Source: Mycobacterium kyorinense
GTDB lineage: Bacteria; Actinomycetota; Actinomycetes; Mycobacteriales; Mycobacteriaceae
Length of the DNA stretch: 64,000 bases
Assembly: GCF_002101735.1 (NCBI RefSeq)
Contig: NZ_LQPE01000172.1
Location: 124,001-188,000 of the forward strand
Direction: 5' to 3'
The notes under the pieces were generated by a model. The model saw only the letters and a list, made by a program, of their open reading frames with translations. It was not told the DNA's origin and made no database searches. Of this stretch, positions 14,523-26,234 are shown piece by piece. Numbering within the stretch: the first letter of the stretch is position 1; each line of letters begins with the position of its first letter. Made by a program: the position numbers and the translations under genes.

Positions 14523-15784
14523 CCCGCAACGGCTCCCGACTCGGGGAACGGCGCCCCGAAATCGGTGACTCGTTCGAACCCGTGCCTGCGGGCCCGGGCG
14601 GCGCCCCGCCGCAGCAAGGTGCCCGTGGCGACGAATCCGGCGTGGTCCACGAGCACAAACGGCGACAGCAAGCGGTTGTGCACGAACGCGAACGCCAATC
14701 CGCTTGCCGGATCGGCCCATCCGATCGAGCCGCCCAGTCCGGCGTGGCCAAATCCGGGCATCACGTTGAAAGGCACGCTGTGATAGCCCAAATGGAATGA
14801 CAACGGCATCCCGATATTGCGGTCCAGCCGCAGACTGTGCCGGCCGGTCAGCCCGGCGACCAATTCGCGGGACAAGAATTGCGTGCCGTCGATCTCGCCG
14901 CCGTTGGCGATCGCGCCGTACATCTTCGCCAGGGCCCGCGCCGTCGCCACCCCGTTCACGGCGGGAAGCTCACCGTCGAGCAACGGAATATCGCCCTGCA
15001 CAACGGCTCTTGCGCCGGGGAAATACATGGCGCCCATTCCAGGGGACAGCTCCAGCGCGGCGAGCCTGGGGGCGACGGCGTTGAACAGCGGGTTGGGGAT
15101 GGTGCTTTGCGGCATGATGATCTGCGCGGGCCGAGTCGGCGCGTCGGCCGGGGGCCGGCCCAGATGCAGGCCGTCGGTGTCCAGCGGCTCCGCCAACTCC
15201 TCGCGGAAAAGTTGCCGCATGCCCTTGCCGGTGACGGCCCGGGCCAGGCCCGACATCAACCACCCATAGGTCAGCGCATGGTAGGCGGGTTTGCCGAGCA
15301 GCTTTCCGGCGGGTGCCGCCGCTAGCCGCGATTCCATCAGTTCGTGATCCAGCAAGTCTTCCTTGGTGGCGCCGTGCAACGCGGAAAGCCCGGCCCGGTG
15401 TCGCATGACTTGGCGCACGGTGATTTCCGATTTGCCGTTGGCGGCGAACTCGGGCCAGTACTCGGCAACCGGCGCCTCGTAGTCGATCAGACCTCGGTCG
15501 GCCAGCCGGTGGATGACGGTGGATGCCATGCCCTTCGTCGCCGAGAACACCATCGGGGCGGTATCCGCCGACCACGGCACACGACCGCGCCGGTCAGACC
15601 ATCCGGTCCAGACGTCGACGACGGGTTCGCCGTCGAGATACACCGCCAGTGCACCGCCGCCGAATCGACGCCCGGGAAACATGCTGGCAAAGCTGCGGAC
15701 TGCGCAGGCAAAGTGTGGATCGGCCGCGCCGCGGACGCCGTTCGGTAGTATCGACCGCCGGTTGCCCACGACTTCGAGCCTCAT
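14519..15784 (-). CDS. lipL: Serine esterase of the beta-lactamase fold (LipL type)
   Basis: A 421-residue serine hydrolase of the class C beta-lactamase/esterase fold. The SxxK motif is SATK at residues 81-84 (Ser81 nucleophile, Lys84 base), with the Tyr motif YGWLMSGLA later and a C-terminal HAGLGGSIGWADP segment. It corresponds to Rv1497 LipL, a lipid esterase. No signal peptide is visible. I chose the ATG at 15784 because TACATT (15797-15792) lies 7 bases upstream, as in leaderless promoters, and the protein then starts like relatives. A longer ORF to 15850 is possible. Confidence 0.88.
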   Translation of the reverse strand: MRLEVVGNRRSILPNGVRGAADPHFACAVRSFASMFPGRRFGGGALAVYLDGEPVVDVWTGWSDRRGRVPWSADTAPMVFSATKGMASTVIHRLADRGLIDYEAPVAEYWPEFAANGKSEITVRQVMRHRAGLSALHGATKEDLLDHELMESRLAAAPAGKLLGKPAYHALTYGWLMSGLARAVTGKGMRQLFREELAEPLDTDGLHLGRPPADAPTRPAQIIMPQSTIPNPLFNAVAPRLAALELSPGMGAMYFPGARAVVQGDIPLLDGELPAVNGVATARALAKMYGAIANGGEIDGTQFLSRELVAGLTGRHSLRLDRNIGMPLSFHLGYHSVPFNVMPGFGHAGLGGSIGWADPASGLAFAFVHNRLLSPFVLVDHAGFVATGTLLRRGAARARRHGFERVTDFGAPFPESGAVAG

Positions 15785-15836
15785 ATCATCGAATGTAGCG
15801 ACCTCGTCCGCAAACAACTTTGAAGTTATCCTTCCG

Positions 15837-16826
15837 TTAGCCTGATGCAACCTTAAGTATTTGCTGAGCGGCCATCGCCGGCGTCAATTCCCCCTCGATC
15901 ACCTGCCGCTCCACCTCGGCGCGGATCTTGCGCACCGCCGGGTTGGACAGCACCCGCTCGAGCACCGTGTCGCGGACCATCTGCCAGGTCCAGTCGACCT
16001 GCTGGGCGCGCCTGCGCTTTTCGAATTCACCGGCGTCGGTCAGCACCTGACGATGACGTTCGACGGTGTCCCACAGTTCGTCCAAACCCGTTCCCTCTAA
16101 GGCACTCATCGTGAGAACCGGTGGCCGCCAAAGCGTCTCGCGGGGGTAGATCAACCTGATCGCACCGGACAGCTCGCGGGCGGCCGATCGCGCCTCGGGC
16201 AGATGGTCGCCGTCGGCCTTGTTGACCACGACAATGTCGGCGAGCTCGAGCACGCCCTTTTTGATGCCCTGCAACTGATCTCCGGTGCGCGCCAGGGTCA
16301 AAAAGACAAAAGTGTCGACCATATGCGCAACCGCGACCTCGGACTGGCCGACGCCGACGGTCTCGACGAGGATCACGTCGAATCCGGCGGCCTCCAGCAG
16401 CACGATGGTTTCCCTCGTCGCTTTGGCCACCCCGCCCAACGTCCCCGACGTCGGCGAGGGACGGATGTAGGCGTCGGGATGCACTGCGAGCCGCGGCATC
16501 CGGGTTTTGTCGCCGAGGATCGATCCACCGGTGCGGGTCGACGACGGGTCCACGGCCAGCACCGCCAACCGGTGGCCGCGCTCGATCAGATACATGCCGA
16601 GCGCCTCGATCGCGGTGGACTTGCCCACCCCGGGAACCCCGGTAATGCCGACGTGATGGGCGTTTCCGGCGTCGGGCATCAGCGCCAGCAGCAACTGCTG
16701 GGCTTGCTCTCGGTGATCGGCACGGGTGGACTCCACCAGCGTGATGGCCCGCGGCAGTGCGGCGCGGTCGCCGCTGCGGACAGCAGCCGCGAGTTCGTCG
16801 ACGCTGTCGCCGTTCTCGGTGGTCAT
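15837..16826 (-). CDS. meaB: MeaB-type G-protein chaperone of methylmalonyl-CoA mutase
   Basis: A 329-residue G3E-family GTPase (ArgK/MeaB). The P-loop GVPGVGKST is at residues 63-71, the base-recognition motif NKAD at about 208, and DPSS(T)RTGGSILGDKTRM is the family switch region. MeaB loads adenosylcobalamin into methylmalonyl-CoA mutase and protects it from inactivation. It starts 4 bases after the mutB stop, completing a mutA-mutB-meaB operon. An N-terminal extension of the ORF is not supported by homologues. Corresponds to Rv1496. Confidence 0.95.
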   Translation of the reverse strand: MTTENGDSVDELAAAVRSGDRAALPRAITLVESTRADHREQAQQLLLALMPDAGNAHHVGITGVPGVGKSTAIEALGMYLIERGHRLAVLAVDPSSTRTGGSILGDKTRMPRLAVHPDAYIRPSPTSGTLGGVAKATRETIVLLEAAGFDVILVETVGVGQSEVAVAHMVDTFVFLTLARTGDQLQGIKKGVLELADIVVVNKADGDHLPEARSAARELSGAIRLIYPRETLWRPPVLTMSALEGTGLDELWDTVERHRQVLTDAGEFEKRRRAQQVDWTWQMVRDTVLERVLSNPAVRKIRAEVERQVIEGELTPAMAAQQILKVASG

Positions 16827-16830
16827 GTAG

Positions 16831-19089
<2,259 letters not shown>

Positions 19090-19094
19090 CGTGG

Positions 19095-20924
19095 TCAGGC
19101 TCCCAACCGGGTCAGTAGAGTCGACAACGCTTCTACTGCATTGATTTTCGCGGTCAGATACTCGTCGGGGCGGTGTGTCGCGCTTTCCACGGCCTTCTCC
19201 GGCCCGGCCAGGTAGATCCGTTCTACCCCGGCATTGCGGGCCGCCTCGACGACGTCGGCGGCCTCCGCGGCGTAGCGCTTGTCGGTCCCGCAGATGACGG
19301 CGATAGTGGGTGCTCCGGCGTCCGAAACGGCTTGTGCGACACCGTTGGCGTCGACCGGGCCGGGGTTGACGGCCTCGATGCCACCGGACGCCAGCAGGTT
19401 GGCGGCGAACGTGGCCCGGACGTTGTGCTCGGCCAGGGGGCCCAGCGGTAGCAGCAGAACCTGCGGGCGCGCGCCGGTGCGGTCCAGGAAGGCGTCCGAG
19501 CGGTCTCGCAGCGCTTCGAAGCCTGCGGCGTAGCGTTTGATGGCCGACGACGAATCCGCCTGCGGCAGCGGAGGTTCACCGAGGTTGGGGTATTCGTTGA
19601 CGCCGGTGATAGCGGTGCGGCGGTGCGCGATGTCGTCGCTGCGCCGCGCGGCGACCTCGGCGATCTGCTCGGTCACGTAGTCGCGGGCATCGACGAATCC
19701 GCCGCGGGCCTCGATGGCCTGGAAATGCTGCCAGGCCTGCTGGGCCAGCTGTTCGGTGAGGTCTTCGACAAACCAGGATCCACCCGCGGGGTCGAGCACC
19801 CGGCCGATGTGCGACTCCTCCAGCAGCAACAGCTGCGTGTTGCGGGCGATGCGACGCGAGAAGCTCGTCGACATGCCCGGGAACCCACCCGGGATTGCCA
19901 CGTCGAACGGCAGCACCAGCACGGTGTCGGCACCGCCCACGCCTGCGGCGAAGGCGGCGAGCGTGGTGCGCAGCATGTTCACCCACGGATCCCGCTGGGT
20001 CATCATCGGCAGCGAGGTCTCGGCGTGGATGGTGGCCGCACCTGCGGCTGGTTCGCCGACGACTTCGGCGATCCGCGCCCATAGTTGCCGCGCGGCCCGC
20101 AGCTTGGCGATCGTCATGAACTGGTCGTCGTCGGCGGCGAACCGGAAACCGATTTGGCGCAACGCTTTCTCGACCGCCAGGCCCGACTGGTCGAGAAGCC
20201 GCAGATACGAGACCGCGGCCGCGATGCTGCCGGCAAGCTCCCACGCCGCGTTGGCGCCCAGGTTGTGAAAGGTGGGGCCGTCCACGGTGATCGCCCGAAC
20301 GCCTTGCATATCAGCCACTTTGGTGGCGATTGCGGTCACGTCGTCGAGTGACGGGCCGTTGGCTGCGCTGAGCGGCGCGGTCAGCGGGTCGGCGCCCAGG
20401 TCGACAGACAGCGTCGCGCTGTTGTCCAGCCGGGTGAGCAGCTTGAGCAGGATGTCGGCGGCCGCGCCGTAGTCGGCGCCAGCGTCGACGATGATCGGCA
20501 CGAGGTCGAGGTACACCCCGGCCAGCAGCTGCTCGAGCCGCGCCGGCGACTGGCGGACCCGCAGCACCAGGGCGCTCGCCCCGTTGTTCAGCGCGGCCAG
20601 TACCGCCGCGTTGTCGTCGGCGCCGTTGCCAGGGAACGCCTCGGCGACCTTCCAGCCGGAGTTGACGTCGCGCAGCGCGTCGGCGCCGCGGACGAACGGC
20701 CACTCGCCGGGCAGCGGCGGTTCGGGCAGGGCGTCGAACGCGGTGTAGAGCGCCCGGATGGCGAAGCCCTCGTAGGTCGGGGTGTCCAGCAGCCGCTCCG
20801 GTTCGGGGCCGAGCTCGTCGACGTCGCGTCGTGTGCTCTTGGCCAGCACGCCGGCCACCGCCTCGCGCCAGCGGGCCCGGCCCTGCCCCAGGTCGGCGGG
20901 CTCGGCGGACACATCAACAGACAC
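19095..20924 (-). CDS. mutA: Methylmalonyl-CoA mutase small subunit
   Basis: A 609-residue non-catalytic partner of MutB. It has the same barrel-plus-B12-domain plan, but the C-terminal part (RPQVLLLPLGPLAEHNVRAT) lacks the DxHxxG cobalamin His, as in other MutA chains. The GTG start at 20924 has GGAG six bases upstream and gives VSVDVSAEPADLGQGRARW, close to the usual 615-residue length; the ORF extends about 37 codons further without support. Divergent from the TVP38-type gene, as in H37Rv (Rv1492/Rv1491c). Confidence 0.95.
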   Translation of the reverse strand: MSVDVSAEPADLGQGRARWREAVAGVLAKSTRRDVDELGPEPERLLDTPTYEGFAIRALYTAFDALPEPPLPGEWPFVRGADALRDVNSGWKVAEAFPGNGADDNAAVLAALNNGASALVLRVRQSPARLEQLLAGVYLDLVPIIVDAGADYGAAADILLKLLTRLDNSATLSVDLGADPLTAPLSAANGPSLDDVTAIATKVADMQGVRAITVDGPTFHNLGANAAWELAGSIAAAVSYLRLLDQSGLAVEKALRQIGFRFAADDDQFMTIAKLRAARQLWARIAEVVGEPAAGAATIHAETSLPMMTQRDPWVNMLRTTLAAFAAGVGGADTVLVLPFDVAIPGGFPGMSTSFSRRIARNTQLLLLEESHIGRVLDPAGGSWFVEDLTEQLAQQAWQHFQAIEARGGFVDARDYVTEQIAEVAARRSDDIAHRRTAITGVNEYPNLGEPPLPQADSSSAIKRYAAGFEALRDRSDAFLDRTGARPQVLLLPLGPLAEHNVRATFAANLLASGGIEAVNPGPVDANGVAQAVSDAGAPTIAVICGTDKRYAAEAADVVEAARNAGVERIYLAGPEKAVESATHRPDEYLTAKINAVEALSTLLTRLGA

Positions 20925-21082
20925 CGGCGTCTCCTGTTGTTCGCAGCAAGCGGCAGCCCCCTGGTTGGGACTCGCACTCGCTAACCAGGCTAATTGATGG
21001 GCCTCGGCGCCCTGGAGCCGGTGGGGAAACGCCAAGTGCGCGCAACGGGTTGTTCACCGACGGCCACGTAAGCTTGGGTCTC

Positions 21083-21844
21083 GTGACGGGTTCCGCCACC
21101 AGCAGAATCGCCGATACGTTGCGCGGCTTGGCCTCCGCTGTGGTCGCGACGGCGCGGCAGGTTCCCCGGCGGCGGATCTTGCTGACAGCGGGGGCGGTGG
21201 CTGTGGTCGTGGCTGTCGCCCTGCTGGTTCCGCTGCCCACCGCGGTACAGCTGCGCGACTGGGCCACGTCGGTGGGGCCGTGGTTCCCGCTGGCGTTTTT
21301 GGCCACGCACATCCTGGTGACCGTGCTGCCTTTCCCGCGTACCGCGTTCACCCTGGCCGCCGGGCTGCTGTTCGGGCCGGTGCTGGGCGTGGCGCTGGCC
21401 GTCATCGCCAGCACGACCAGCGCCGTGATTGCGCTGGTGCTGGTCCGGGCGGCCGGCTGGCAGCTGAGCCGGCTGGTCCGCCACCAGGCGGTCGAGACGC
21501 TGGACGCGAGGCTGCGTAACCGCGGGTGGCCGGCGGTCATGTCGCTGCGGTTGATTCCCGCTGTGCCGTTTTCGGTGCTGAACTACGCCGTCGGCGCGTC
21601 GGCGGTGCGGGTGCTGCCCTACACGCTGGCAACGCTCGCGGGAGTGTTTCCCGGAACGGCCGCGGTCGTGATCTTGGGCGATGCGCTCACCGGTGACGTC
21701 AGCCCGCTGCTGTTTTTGGTGTCGCTGTGCACGGGGATCGTCGGGCTGTCGCTGCTGGCCTACGAGATCCGACATCACCGCCGGCACCACCGCGCACAGT
21801 TGGCGGAGGCTGAGGACGCCGCAGAGCCGGCTGTCACCGGCTGA
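21083..21844 (+). CDS. TVP38/TMEM64-family membrane protein
   Basis: A 253-residue polytopic membrane protein of the SNARE-associated/DedA-related TVP38 family (Rv1491c counterpart), with a first helix at about 33-52 and the family core VTVLPFPRTAFTLAAGLLFG, then RLIPAVPFSVLNYAVGA, the re-entrant region. Members are linked to lipid or membrane homeostasis; the transported species here is unknown. The GTG start at 21083 lies 8 bases after a TAAGCT -10-like box. Its stop abuts the convergent histidine kinase stop with no gap. Confidence 0.88.
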   Translation: MTGSATSRIADTLRGLASAVVATARQVPRRRILLTAGAVAVVVAVALLVPLPTAVQLRDWATSVGPWFPLAFLATHILVTVLPFPRTAFTLAAGLLFGPVLGVALAVIASTTSAVIALVLVRAAGWQLSRLVRHQAVETLDARLRNRGWPAVMSLRLIPAVPFSVLNYAVGASAVRVLPYTLATLAGVFPGTAAVVILGDALTGDVSPLLFLVSLCTGIVGLSLLAYEIRHHRRHHRAQLAEAEDAAEPAVTG

Positions 21845-23254
21845 CTATCGAGCACCCGGCAACGTCAACCGGAATCGAGCACCGCCGCTGTGCGCGAGGC
21901 ACGCCAGGTCGCCGCCGTGAGCGCGAGCGAGTGCCCGCGCGATCGATAGGCCAAGGCCTGCGCCGCCGTGGTCGCGTGCCCGGGCGGCATCCAGGCGCAC
22001 CAGCCGTTCGAAGATGCGCTCGCGCTCGTCGTCGGGAATCCCCGGGCCGGTGTCAGTGACGGTCACTTCCGCCACGCCGTCGCGCTTTTGCAGGTCGGTG
22101 GTGATGCGCCCGCCCGGCGGGGTGTGCCGCCGTGCGTTGTCGAGCAAGTTGGACAGGATCTGCGCCACCCGAGTGGGATCGGCGCGGACGGTCAGCGCGT
22201 CAAGGCCACTGCGGGTGACGGCCAGCTGCGGCGCCAGCATGGCGGCCCGGTCGACCTCGGAGTCGGCAACGACGGCGAGGTCGGCGTCCTGCATGTCCAG
22301 CGGCAGGCCGGCGTCGATGCGGCTCAGGTCGAGCATGTCGGCGACCAGCCAGCCCGCGCGCCGCGCATCGGAAAGCAGCAGTGTCGCTCGGTGGTACTGG
22401 CGACGCGCCTCGGGGTCGGCGTCCTCCTGGCCGGCGTAACTGGCGAGCTGCTCGGCGGCGGCCTGGATGCCGGCGATCGGTGTGCGCAACTCGTGAGCCG
22501 CGTCGACGAGAAAGCGCCGGGTGGCCGTCTCGGCGCGCTGCGCAGCTTCCGCGGCTTGTTGGGCCCGCCGCTCGGAGGCTTCCAACGCATCCAGCATCCC
22601 GTCAAAAGCACTTGCGGCCCGGCCTAATTCGGTGTCGACCCGGTCCGGGTGAAGCCGCCTGCCGCGATCGCCGGTGGTGATAGCTCTGGCCAGTCCGGTC
22701 AACCGGTCCAGCGGCCGCAGCGCGGCCCGGCTGGCCGCCACCAGCAGCAGCGCCGCGACGAGCAGCGTGACCACTCCGGCGCCGATCATCAGCTGCCGCA
22801 GTTGCCGCGTCACCTGTGTGGTCTGTGTGGTGTCGGCGACCAGGATGACCCGTCCGCCGGTCGGCAACGGATGCACCACCACGGTGGCGGTGGCATCCGG
22901 CGGTGGCGGACGTGGCGGTGGCGGTGGCGGCGGGACTGTCGGGCCTGCGTTGGTGTCGGGGCTGATACCCCGGTCGCCGTAGGTGGCGCCGTCGGCCGTG
23001 ACCAGCAGCGCCCGCACGCTGCCGCCGGTGAGCTCGGCGGCCAACTGTGCCGGCGGCGTGTGCGCGATGGCCAACGCGTCGGCGCGGGCGGTGGCGGCGA
23101 CCAGCCGGTCGTGCAGGTTGCGTCGGGCCTGAACGCCCAACGTCACGTCGATGGTGATGCCCAAAATCAGCAGCAGCACGGCCAACAGCCCGAGCACGAT
23201 GATTGTCACGCGGCGCTGCAGCGACGGGGTGGGCGTCGAGGCCTCGGACGTCAT
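21845..23254 (-). CDS. Sensor histidine kinase with polyproline sensor loop
   Basis: A 469-residue membrane kinase: TM1 at about 15-40, extracytoplasmic sensor 41-154, TM2 155-175, HAMP 176-229, phosphoacceptor His254 in DAAHELRTPIAG, N box LSNLLDNARRH, G boxes DTGPGIP and GGAGLGLSIA. The sensor loop holds a run of proline (residues 108-119, broken by one Arg), which is unusual. It overlaps the response regulator by ATGA, so the pair is co-translated. The stimulus is unknown; the proline-rich envelope proteins encoded alongside suggest a cell-surface signal. Confidence 0.93.
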   Translation of the reverse strand: MTSEASTPTPSLQRRVTIIVLGLLAVLLLILGITIDVTLGVQARRNLHDRLVAATARADALAIAHTPPAQLAAELTGGSVRALLVTADGATYGDRGISPDTNAGPTVPPPPPPPRPPPPDATATVVVHPLPTGGRVILVADTTQTTQVTRQLRQLMIGAGVVTLLVAALLLVAASRAALRPLDRLTGLARAITTGDRGRRLHPDRVDTELGRAASAFDGMLDALEASERRAQQAAEAAQRAETATRRFLVDAAHELRTPIAGIQAAAEQLASYAGQEDADPEARRQYHRATLLLSDARRAGWLVADMLDLSRIDAGLPLDMQDADLAVVADSEVDRAAMLAPQLAVTRSGLDALTVRADPTRVAQILSNLLDNARRHTPPGGRITTDLQKRDGVAEVTVTDTGPGIPDDERERIFERLVRLDAARARDHGGAGLGLSIARALARAHGGDLACLAHSGGARFRLTLPGAR

Positions 23255-23955
23255 GATCGCTGCGGCTGCAGGCGATAACCGATGCCGCGGACGGTGTGCA
23301 GGATGCGCGGCCCGTGCGCCTCGAGTTTGCGGCGCAGCCCGCTGATGTGCACCTGCACCAGGTTGGGGTCGTAGGCGTCGTAGCCCCACACCGCGTTCAG
23401 GATCTGCGCGGCGCTGACGATCCGGCCGCGCTGCTCGACGAGATATGCCAGCAGCCGCAGTTCGGTGGCGGTCAGCTCCAGCCGGTGACCGTCGCGTGAG
23501 GCCACGCCGGCGTCGACGTCGAGCATCAGATCGCCGACCTGCACGACTTCGGGCAGCCGGCCTCGTCGCCGCAGCACCGCGCCGACCCGCGACACCAACT
23601 CGGCCAGCTCGAACGGCTTGACCACATAGTCGTCGGCGCCGCCGTCGAGGCCACGCAACCGGTCCGGCAGGCCGTCGCGGGCGGTGATCAACACAATGCC
23701 CGCCTTCCCCCATTCGAGAACGACGTCGATGAGCGCAAACCCGTCGCGGCCCGGCAACATCACATCCAGCACCACCAGGTCGGGCCGAAACCCGTCGAGA
23801 ACCTCCTCGAGGTCGTCGCCGTCGGTCCGCGCTTCGGTGTGGTAGCCGGCGTCGGACAATGCCTCGCTGACCATCTCGCGGATGGTTTCGGAGTCTTCGA
23901 CCACCAGCACACGCGGTACGCCGACACTGAACTCGGCGCGGCGACAATCGGCCAT
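23251..23955 (-). CDS. OmpR/PhoB-family response regulator
   Basis: A 234-residue regulator: receiver domain residues 14-130 with acidic pocket Glu20/Asp21, phosphoacceptor Asp64 (VVLDVMLPGRDG) and Lys in DDYVVKPFELAEL; C-terminal winged helix about 135-232 (LTATELRLLAYLVEQRGRIV, VHISGLRRKLE). It is the first gene of the two-component operon and is divergent from a proline-rich membrane protein gene. The 99-base intergenic space holds repeated TTCA/CTTC-type hexamers (GCTTCACTTCAACTTCGC), candidate direct-repeat sites for it. Confidence 0.93.
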   Translation of the reverse strand: MADCRRAEFSVGVPRVLVVEDSETIREMVSEALSDAGYHTEARTDGDDLEEVLDGFRPDLVVLDVMLPGRDGFALIDVVLEWGKAGIVLITARDGLPDRLRGLDGGADDYVVKPFELAELVSRVGAVLRRRGRLPEVVQVGDLMLDVDAGVASRDGHRLELTATELRLLAYLVEQRGRIVSAAQILNAVWGYDAYDPNLVQVHISGLRRKLEAHGPRILHTVRGIGYRLQPQRS

Positions 23956-24054
23956 GTCTCATTCTTAGCGCTGCGTAGCTGAGATCAGGCTGAAGAAACG
24001 GCGAGCACCGGCTTGTTCAGCTTCACTTCAACTTCGCTGCCTAGCGTCACGGTC

Positions 24055-24588
24055 ATGAACGCCGAAGAGAATCAGAACGCAACCCCCGAACCAGAAAGCT
24101 CGCCGCCGGCGGCCGAACCCGTTGCAGCGCAGCCTCGCCGGGGATGGAGCGAGTTGTCCGCACAACGCCATCCGGTGGGCGTGGCAGCCGTCGCCGGTGT
24201 GGCCGGGATCATTGTGGGGGCGCTGCTCACCGCCGCGGTCATCGCCATCACGTCCGCTCCGGCGCCTCCCCCGCCCGGTTGGCAGACCAGCGCCGACGCG
24301 CCACTGCGGCCACCGCCGCCGCCGTTCCCGCCGCACGCCGGGCCCCCTGGGCCTCCGCCCGCGGAGATGCCGCCCGCTGCGCCACCAGCGCAAGCTCCGG
24401 CCGGACCGCATCCGCGCCACGCGCAGCCGCCTCAGCATCCACCTGCCCCCGGCGAGCCGGCACCTCCGCCGCCGGCGCCGGGTGGGCCACCGCGGCCCCC
24501 ACCGCCCGGGCCCTGGGCGCCTCCACCGCCGCCCCCGCCTGGCGGTCCGATGCCGCCGTGGGGCCCGCCGCCACCGCGGCCGGCGTAA
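24055..24588 (+). CDS. Proline-rich single-pass membrane protein
   Basis: A 177-residue protein with a short acidic, Pro/Glu-rich N-terminus, one transmembrane helix at about residues 41-67, and a roughly 110-residue extracytoplasmic tail that is over half proline with Gly, Ala, and a few Trp and His. No domain is recognisable. The ATG follows TAGCGT (24042-24047) by 7 bases, so the mRNA is probably leaderless. It is divergent from the two-component operon and may be its target. It could span the wall as an extended rod; function unknown. Confidence 0.72.
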   Translation: MNAEENQNATPEPESSPPAAEPVAAQPRRGWSELSAQRHPVGVAAVAGVAGIIVGALLTAAVIAITSAPAPPPPGWQTSADAPLRPPPPPFPPHAGPPGPPPAEMPPAAPPAQAPAGPHPRHAQPPQHPPAPGEPAPPPPAPGGPPRPPPPGPWAPPPPPPPGGPMPPWGPPPPRPA

Positions 24589-24610
24589 GACTCAGAGCGG
24601 CAAGGGTTGT

Positions 24611-26122
24611 TCAGTGTCCGCGGCCGCCGAAGCCGCCGTGGCCGCCGCCGAATCCGCCGCCAATGCCGCCGAAGCCGCCGCGACCACCGCCGTGATCACC
24701 ACCGCCGGGGAGCCATCCGCCACCGCCGCCGGGCTGCCACCCGCCTCGGTCACGGTCACCGCCGCCGGGTTGCCAGCCGCCCCGGTCACGGTCGCCGCCG
24801 CCCGGCTGCCACGGCGAGTTGTTGCCGGGCGGAGCGAAGATAGACGGCAGTTGGGGGATGACCGGCGCCACCGGCACCGGTATTGGCACAGGCACCGGTG
24901 CCGGAGCGGCGGGCGGTGGAGCCGGAGCCGCCGGCTCAGGCGCCGGAGCCGGTGGAGCCTGCGGCGCCGGGGCTTCCGGAGCAGGCGCGGCAGCGGCGGG
25001 CACCTGAACGGGCGCCGGAGCGACGGGTGCCGGTGCGGGTGACGGCGCCTCGACAGGGACCTGCTGCACCTCGGGCGCGGGCTGCTCGACCGTGTTCGGA
25101 GGCGCCGCCGGAGGTGCCGGCACCTCCGCCTTGGGAGCCGGTGCCGGCATGCGCTCGGCCGGTGCGACGACGCTTCCCCCGGGGTTTGGCCGCTGACTGG
25201 CGGTCGGCCGGACCGCGATCGCCAGCGACACGACCAGCGCCAACACCCCGACGAAGAAGACCGTCATCGCGCTAAGAGCCACCAGGAACGGCTTTCGCCC
25301 GTGTTCGGTTTGGCCGAAGTCGGCGTCGTCGACGGTGTAGGGGTCATCGAAGTCCGAAAGGTCTGCTGCGGCATCCGGATCCACCACCCCAGCCGTCGTC
25401 CAGTCGGGAACCTGGGCATAGGCAACGGCTGCGGTCGACGACGCGAACAGCGGGGCATTCGCCGCCGCCAGCGCCGCGCCGCGGGCCAACGCTGTCTCCG
25501 GCTCCTCGGGCGCGTTGACCGGCAGCGGCGTCGCGGTCTCCAGTTGGGGCTTGATCGCGGTGACGTCAACGCCGCAACCGACGATGAACACCCCGTCGGG
25601 GCGGGATTGCAGCGCCTCGAGCCCCGCGATCATGTCTGCCAACTCGGTCGGTGCATCGGCGCCAGTCAGCGACCGGCGGCGCACGTCGGTGACCGAACCG
25701 TCGGCGGAGTCGACGATGGCCAGCGTCGCCGTATCGGGCTCGAGGAAGAGCAGCCCCGTGTGGGCGTATCCCACCGCGCTGCCGACCGACTGGGCCAGCG
25801 CGGCGGCCGCTAGAAACGCCGAGACCAGCATGACGTTTTCGACCTTGTGGGTGGCCAGGGCGTCGCGCAAAGCCGCGGCTTCGGTCGGGTTGGTCCAGGT
25901 CACGCCGGTCGACGCCAGGCGGTAATCGCCTTCGGCGGCGCTTTGGCGGGTACCCAGGATCGCGTCGATGACCTGGTCGGCCACACTGGTATTTGCCGCG
26001 CCGGGATCGGCGGGCACCTCGAAGCCGTCTTCGTCGACGGTCACTCCGTCGGCATTTTCCCCTTCGACCAGCACCATGCGGACCGTCGTGGGCGCCATCG
26101 ACACACCGAGGACGATGTCCAC
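24611..26122 (-). CDS. DUF7159-like membrane protein with Pro/Ala-rich and Gly-rich tail
   Basis: A 503-residue protein. Residues about 1-260 form a cytoplasmic domain (MDIVLGVSMAPTTVRMVLVE; later GYAHTGLLFLEPDTATLAIV) that looks like an actin/Hsp70-type fold and matches my recollection of the mycobacterial DUF7159 family. A transmembrane helix follows at about 280-305, then a long Pro/Ala-rich stretch, then a Gly-rich end with two and a half copies of WQPGGGDRDRGG. GGGAGG lies 9 bases before the ATG. Probably an envelope-spanning protein; function unknown. Confidence 0.75.
   Translation of the reverse strand: MDIVLGVSMAPTTVRMVLVEGENADGVTVDEDGFEVPADPGAANTSVADQVIDAILGTRQSAAEGDYRLASTGVTWTNPTEAAALRDALATHKVENVMLVSAFLAAAALAQSVGSAVGYAHTGLLFLEPDTATLAIVDSADGSVTDVRRRSLTGADAPTELADMIAGLEALQSRPDGVFIVGCGVDVTAIKPQLETATPLPVNAPEEPETALARGAALAAANAPLFASSTAAVAYAQVPDWTTAGVVDPDAAADLSDFDDPYTVDDADFGQTEHGRKPFLVALSAMTVFFVGVLALVVSLAIAVRPTASQRPNPGGSVVAPAERMPAPAPKAEVPAPPAAPPNTVEQPAPEVQQVPVEAPSPAPAPVAPAPVQVPAAAAPAPEAPAPQAPPAPAPEPAAPAPPPAAPAPVPVPIPVPVAPVIPQLPSIFAPPGNNSPWQPGGGDRDRGGWQPGGGDRDRGGWQPGGGGGWLPGGGDHGGGRGGFGGIGGGFGGGHGGFGGRGH
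24722..24811 (-). repeat. 36-bp in-gene tandem repeats
   Basis: Two full 36-base units (24811-24776 and 24775-24740) encode WQPGGGDRDRGG, followed by a partial third unit (WQPGGGGGW). Units differ at synonymous sites. They lie in the Gly-rich tail of the DUF7159-like protein and may vary in number between strains. Confidence 0.8.
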
Positions 26123-26234
26123 TAAACCTCCCGCACGAGTTTGCTTACCGGTCCGCCCCGGACGTCACGACAACGTCACAACATAGAGCCGCTAATTACC
26201 ACCCTAGCCGCCGCGTCAGGGTTCGCCAGTCCGC

